This document shows positions 6,361 through 9,201 of a stretch of 9,201 bases of DNA, one piece after another. The DNA is from Candidatus Cloacimonadota bacterium (lineage in GTDB: Bacteria > Cloacimonadota > Cloacimonadia > Cloacimonadales > TCS61), in contig JABIME010000154.1 in NCBI GenBank assembly GCA_018654125.1, positions 1-9,201 on the forward strand. Reading direction: 5' to 3'. Each line of letters begins with the position of its first letter. The first letter of the stretch is position 1. Both the position numbers and the translations under genes were made by a program. Under the pieces are notes generated by a model. It searched no databases. It was not told the DNA's origin and was given only the letters and a program-made list of their open reading frames with translations.

Positions 6361-7358
6361 TGAAAAAGAATACACTTAATTGGTTGGTAGGTATAGCACT
6401 GGGTGCTGTTTTTTTAATTGCATGGATAAGGATTGTAGACTGGCAAGAATTCATTAGTTATTTTCATGAATTTGATCTTAAAATGGTTCTTATCTTCTCA
6501 TCTTTCTATCTATTAGCCTATTTTTTAAGAAGCTTACGCTGGAGAATAATTTTAAAACCAATATACAAAATGGGTGTTTGGGAAAGTCTATCCATCTTTA
6601 TGTCTGGAATGTTAATTAATTATATTATTCCGATTAGAGCAGGGGAAATAGCAAAATCAGTAATTCTTAAATCTAAGAAGAATGTGAAAATTGCTGAAAG
6701 TCTTCCTTCAATATTTATAGATAAAATTACAGACTTATTCCCAATAATATTCATAATGATACTTATTCCACTTGTATCTGTTAAACTAAATTCAGCACTT
6801 TATATTGTAATCAGTCTTCTATTCCTTATTTTTCTCATATTTTTAGCTTTTCTCTTTTTTGCAGTAAATCATAAAAGCAAAGCTATAGCAATGTTAAATT
6901 TTTTCTTAAAACTGCTACCAGTAAAATTTAGAAAGAAATTTGAGGATTTCTTTATTAATTTTGTGGATGGAATGGAGATAATGCATGGTAGAATTACAGA
7001 GAATATTCTTGTGTATTTCCTTACATTGCTCGCAGTTCTATCTGAAGCAATTTATATTTATGCTCTTTTCAGATCTTTTGGCGCAGAAGTTTCATATCTT
7101 AAAATACTATTTGGATACACACTGATGAATCTCACTTATATACTTCCAACACCTCCTGCACAGATCGGTTCAAACCAGTTTATGTGGGTTCTTATCTTCT
7201 CATTTGCATTGGGAGTTAATGAAAACCTTACAAGCGCAGCTGTCACATTCTCGCATCTGCTCACTTCAATTTGCATCTTTGCAGTTGGGATAATCTCGTT
7301 AGTTGCACTCAAGATAAATTTAAGCCAACTTTTACAGAATAATAATGGAAAGGATTAA
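6360..7358 (+). CDS. Lysylphosphatidylglycerol-synthase TM region / flippase-like membrane protein (UPF0104 family)
   Basis: This is a 332-residue polytopic membrane protein with about seven or eight hydrophobic segments, for example near 9-25, 42-58, 126-140, 147-169, 214-235 and 297-317. Family signatures are a RSLRWR motif at 57-62, PIRAGE at 91-96 with a nearby SVILKSK, an ESLPSIFIDKITDL block at 113-126 and PTPPAQIGSNQF at 263-274. This matches the domain shared by the membrane part of MprF, archaeal AglD and HpnL-like proteins, often proposed to move lipids across the bilayer. The soluble MprF aminoacyl-transfer domain is absent. The preferred ATG at 6360 overlaps the methyltransferase stop; an upstream TTG at 6357 would add one residue. 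The location suggests it handles the lipid made by the preceding genes, which is inference. Confidence 0.85.
   Translation: MKKNTLNWLVGIALGAVFLIAWIRIVDWQEFISYFHEFDLKMVLIFSSFYLLAYFLRSLRWRIILKPIYKMGVWESLSIFMSGMLINYIIPIRAGEIAKSVILKSKKNVKIAESLPSIFIDKITDLFPIIFIMILIPLVSVKLNSALYIVISLLFLIFLIFLAFLFFAVNHKSKAIAMLNFFLKLLPVKFRKKFEDFFINFVDGMEIMHGRITENILVYFLTLLAVLSEAIYIYALFRSFGAEVSYLKILFGYTLMNLTYILPTPPAQIGSNQFMWVLIFSFALGVNENLTSAAVTFSHLLTSICIFAVGIISLVALKINLSQLLQNNNGKD
7349..7354 (+). promoter_or_regulatory. Ribosome binding site deciding the MoxR start
   Basis: AAAGGA is 5 bases before the ATG at 7360. An earlier in-frame ATG at 7345 overlaps the flippase gene and lacks a comparable site, so the 7360 start (MEKNIEIL) is preferred. 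Confidence 0.6.
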
Positions 7359-7359
7359 T

Positions 7360-8343
7360 ATGGAAAAGAATATTGAAATACTAGAAAAACTTCCCGAAAT
7401 TAGAGAGAAAATAACACAAGAAATTGGTAAAGTAATTGTAGGTCAGGATAAAATTATTGAGCAGATGTTAATTGCCTTGATCTCTAATGGACATTGTCTT
7501 TTAGAAGGAGTACCCGGCTTAGCGAAAACATTAATGATATCTACAATGGCAAAAGTTTTAAGTATGAAATTTAGTAGGATCCAATTTACACCGGATCTTA
7601 TGCCCTCCGATATAACAGGCACAGACATTCTAGCAGAAAATAAAGCTGATGGTAAAAGATATTTTGAATACATAAAAGGACCAATATTTGCAAATATTAT
7701 TTTGGCGGATGAGATTAATAGAACACCTCCTAAAACACAAGCTGCTCTTCTGCAAGCAATGCAGGAATATCAGGTTACGGCTGGTAATAAAACTTTTGAT
7801 CTTGATAGACCATTTTTGGTTTTAGCAACTCAAAATCCTATTGAACAGGAAGGAACTTATCCTCTTCCGGAAGCTCAACTAGACAGATTTATGTTCTATC
7901 TGAATATCGATTATCCTTCTTATGAAGAAGAAAAAAATATTGTAAAAAATGATGCGTTTGCTTCATTAAATTCTGTAACATCTGTTATTGGAGCAGAAGA
8001 GATCACTCATATTCAAAATGCAGTTAAGGAAGTACCTGTAAGTGAACATGTATTAGAATTTGCTGTAAAGCTAGCTCGTACAACCAGAGCGCAATATGAA
8101 GATGCACCGGATTACATAAAAAAATGGGTAAGTTGGGGAGCAGGACCAAGAGCGAGCCAATATCTTGTGTATGCTGCAAGAAGTAGAGCTGTTTTACAGG
8201 GTAGGCTAACCCCGTCTGTAGATGATGTGATAAATGTTGCACAAAGCGTTCTTCAACATAGAATTATAATTTCATTTGCAGCAGAGGCTGAGGGTATAAC
8301 ACCACAAAAAATTATTACTAAAATTATATCTGAACTAAATTAA
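7360..8343 (+). CDS. MoxR-family AAA+ ATPase
   Basis: This 327-residue MoxR-type AAA+ ATPase is a full-length single-domain member. It has Walker A GVPGLAKT at 50-57, the MoxR segment FTPDLMPSDITGTD at 76-89, Walker B ILADEIN at 114-120 followed by RTPPKTQAALLQAMQE, sensor 1 ATQNPIEQEGTYPLPEAQ at 156-173 and LDRF at 174-177 with a possible arginine finger. MoxR proteins act as chaperones that mature or insert metal cofactors, usually together with a DUF58 or von Willebrand A protein encoded just downstream. No such partner follows here; the next 139 bases are non-coding and then come MarR and OsmC genes. It starts 1 base after the flippase stop, so it is probably expressed with the lipid genes. 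Its client in this setting is unknown. The family call is firm; the role is not. Confidence 0.93.
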   Translation: MEKNIEILEKLPEIREKITQEIGKVIVGQDKIIEQMLIALISNGHCLLEGVPGLAKTLMISTMAKVLSMKFSRIQFTPDLMPSDITGTDILAENKADGKRYFEYIKGPIFANIILADEINRTPPKTQAALLQAMQEYQVTAGNKTFDLDRPFLVLATQNPIEQEGTYPLPEAQLDRFMFYLNIDYPSYEEEKNIVKNDAFASLNSVTSVIGAEEITHIQNAVKEVPVSEHVLEFAVKLARTTRAQYEDAPDYIKKWVSWGAGPRASQYLVYAARSRAVLQGRLTPSVDDVINVAQSVLQHRIIISFAAEAEGITPQKIITKIISELN

Positions 8344-8425
8344 TAATACTTGCCAGAAACTCAATAAACTTTTATTTGCTTTTAAAATTTGATAACATGA
8401 AATATTTTGTTGCTTAAATGAATAT

Positions 8426-8453
8426 TTGAAGTAATTTATTGAATATTAATAAT
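8426..8453 (+). promoter_or_regulatory. Candidate promoter and possible operator before the MarR gene
   Basis: TTGAAG (8426-8431) and AATAAT (8448-8453) are separated by 16 bases, giving 4 of 6 and 5 of 6 matches to sigma-70 boxes, about 30 bases before the start codon. An inverted repeat, TTATT at 8436-8440 and AATAA at 8448-8452 around a 7-base core, overlaps the -10 box and would suit an autoregulatory MarR dimer. Both are weak in so AT-rich a setting. The rest of the 139-base gap holds no gene. Confidence 0.3.
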
Positions 8454-8473
8454 GTAAGAGTAGCAAAAGAAAT

Positions 8474-8478
8474 GGGGG
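8474..8478 (+). promoter_or_regulatory. G-rich ribosome binding site of the MarR gene
   Basis: A run of five G lies 4 bases before the ATG at 8483 and stands out in this AT-rich region. An ATG at 8472 that overlaps it runs into a stop after four codons, so 8483 is the real start. Confidence 0.5.
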
Positions 8479-8482
8479 AATT

Positions 8483-8932
8483 ATGAAAAGTATTATTCAA
8501 AAGTACTCAGATTTAAGTGGTATGCTTTATAAACTTTGTTCAAAAAAGGAAAGAATTAGACGTCAATGCCTTCAGCTTGGAAGGATGGAATGCGACCTGT
8601 TAAACTATTTAAATCATATTGAAGAACCTACTTGTATGAATGTACTATCTGATGAGTTAAAGGTTTCACATAGTAGAGTTACAAGAATTGTTGATACACT
8701 GGTTGATAAGAAATTGATGAAAAGATATCCATCCAAGATAGACCGCCGCAGTTGGTTAGGAGAGATAACTCCAAAAGGAAAGGTTACAATTGAGAACACA
8801 ATATTAGATTTTCTAAATATGCAGGAAGATATCATTAATAAGCTTCCTAAAAACAAAGTTGAAGAAATCTACAGCAATATTAAGCTTTATGTTGATGCAT
8901 ATCATGAAGCGCTAGATGAAAAGGAAGCATAA
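8483..8932 (+). CDS. MarR-family winged-helix transcriptional regulator
   Basis: This 149-residue protein has the usual MarR length and plan: an N-terminal dimerisation helix, a winged helix-turn-helix at about 35-100 and C-terminal dimerisation helices. The DNA-recognition region is near 53-75 (ELKVSHSRVTRIVDTL), and the wing carries the family DRRSW at 87-91 followed by EITPKGK at 94-100. Four cysteines are present at C19, C30, C37 and C51. The first lies in the N-terminal helix, where redox-sensing OhrR proteins keep their reactive cysteine, but the surrounding OhrR sequence is not conserved. It sits 2 bases before an OsmC-family gene, a pairing seen in peroxide-stress units, so oxidative or thiol-reactive signals are a plausible inducer. 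It is separated from the lipid operon by 139 bases and probably forms its own unit. Confidence 0.87.
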   Translation: MKSIIQKYSDLSGMLYKLCSKKERIRRQCLQLGRMECDLLNYLNHIEEPTCMNVLSDELKVSHSRVTRIVDTLVDKKLMKRYPSKIDRRSWLGEITPKGKVTIENTILDFLNMQEDIINKLPKNKVEEIYSNIKLYVDAYHEALDEKEA

Positions 8933-8934
8933 AC

Positions 8935-9201
8935 ATGAAACAAAGATCAACTGTTAAATTGTTAGATAAGATGTCATTTGATGTTGAATTAAATGGGCAT
9001 CATTTTAAAATTGATGCAGGTGAGCAAGTAGGTGGAGAAGATAGAGGACCCAGACCCAAGGGTTTGATGTTAAGTGCTCTTGGTGGTTGTACCGGAATGG
9101 ACGTTGTTTCCATACTGAGAAAAATGAAAGTAGCCGAATATGAACTTAGTATTGATGTGTCTGGAGACCCAACAGATGTGCATCCAAAAGTATATCACAC
9201 A
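8935..9201 (+). CDS. OsmC/Ohr-family protein, 3' end beyond window
   Basis: The first 89 codons of this reading frame are in the window and stay open to its last base. The translated start, MKQRSTVKLLDK, leads to a strand-rich N-terminus and then the OsmC-family signature GPRPKGLML (38-46), SALGGCTGMDVVSILRKMK (47-65). Cys52 is in the position of the first reactive cysteine of this peroxidase family; the second should lie outside the window. Ohr and OsmC enzymes reduce organic peroxides in the cytoplasm using thiols; the YhfA-like subgroup, which this resembles, has no firm function. The ATG is 2 bases after the MarR stop, with AAGGAAG at 8921-8927 inside the MarR gene as its ribosome binding site, so the two are probably co-expressed. 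Confidence 0.85.
   Translation, partial: MKQRSTVKLLDKMSFDVELNGHHFKIDAGEQVGGEDRGPRPKGLMLSALGGCTGMDVVSILRKMKVAEYELSIDVSGDPTDVHPKVYHT

Larger units (their letters stand above)
243..8343 (+). other. Putative nine-gene ether-lipid operon
   Basis: Nine co-directional genes run without a gap large enough for a separate promoter. Intergenic distances in order are 14, 9 and 1 bases, two 1-base TAATG overlaps, 12 bases, a 1-base TGATG overlap and 1 base. The last gap uses the preferred MoxR start. Such spacing is typical of a single transcript with translational coupling. The order is sugar-dehydrogenase-like, prenyl synthase, DGGGPS-like UbiA, GGGPS, PHP phosphoesterase, SDR, methyltransferase, flippase-like protein and MoxR. 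Co-transcription is inferred from spacing only. No clear intrinsic terminator follows the last gene. Confidence 0.75.

Noticed and set aside
8363..8376. AATAAA/TTTATT inverted repeat after the MoxR gene as a terminator
   Set aside because: The stem has only A-U pairs and a 2-base loop, with no following pure T run, so it is not a credible intrinsic terminator.
1..9201. CRISPR arrays, tRNA or rRNA genes, insertion sequences and phage attachment sites
   Set aside because: I looked for spaced direct repeats, transposase motifs and structured RNA signatures and saw none; nearly the whole window is occupied by coding sequence.

Overview
The window is an AT-rich (roughly one third GC by eye), tightly packed bacterial segment with every convincing gene on the + strand. 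It holds one long operon-like run of nine genes (243-8343), then a 139-base gap and the start of a second unit, a MarR-type regulator plus an OsmC-family gene cut by the window edge. The bacterial-type Gfo/Idh/MocA, CpsB-like, MoxR and MarR genes, the low GC and a Bacteroidetes-flavoured promoter candidate suggest a bacterium of the FCB superphylum, possibly a candidate phylum such as Cloacimonadota. This placement is inference; no rRNA or marker gene is present.

The core of the window is 1289-3755: three adjacent genes for a trans-prenyl diphosphate synthase with GGPP-like chain-length features, a UbiA-family prenyltransferase with the motifs of digeranylgeranylglyceryl phosphate synthase (DGGGPS), and a group II geranylgeranylglyceryl phosphate synthase (GGGPS). 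In archaea these steps supply GGPP, join it to sn-glycerol-1-phosphate (G1P) by the first ether bond, and then add the second ether-linked chain. Their contiguity in a bacterial operon means this organism may make archaeal-type diether lipids across the 'lipid divide'. Potential of this kind has been reported for FCB-group genomes, so the trio is not wholly new, but the partners around it are poorly explored.

The trio is preceded by a WlbA/WbpB-like sugar dehydrogenase (243-1274). It is followed by a CpsB/YwqE-like PHP phosphoesterase (3755-4522), an extended SDR sugar-nucleotide epimerase/dehydratase-like protein (4522-5502), a class I SAM methyltransferase with an unusual motif I (5515-6360), a lysylphosphatidylglycerol-synthase-type integral membrane 'flippase' (6360-7358) and a MoxR AAA+ ATPase without its usual DUF58 partner (7360-8343). 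Gene spacing runs from 1-base overlaps to 14 bases, so the nine genes are probably co-transcribed and in part translationally coupled. A reasonable model, which is inference, is cytoplasmic synthesis of an ether-lipid core, head-group processing by the sugar dehydrogenase, SDR, methyltransferase and phosphoesterase, and transfer across the membrane by the flippase-like protein.

The window lacks a G1P dehydrogenase (AraM/EgsA type), a CDP-archaeol synthase and a geranylgeranyl reductase, so the pathway is incomplete here and must be finished elsewhere or differ from the archaeal one. The first 242 bases are non-coding apart from a candidate promoter.
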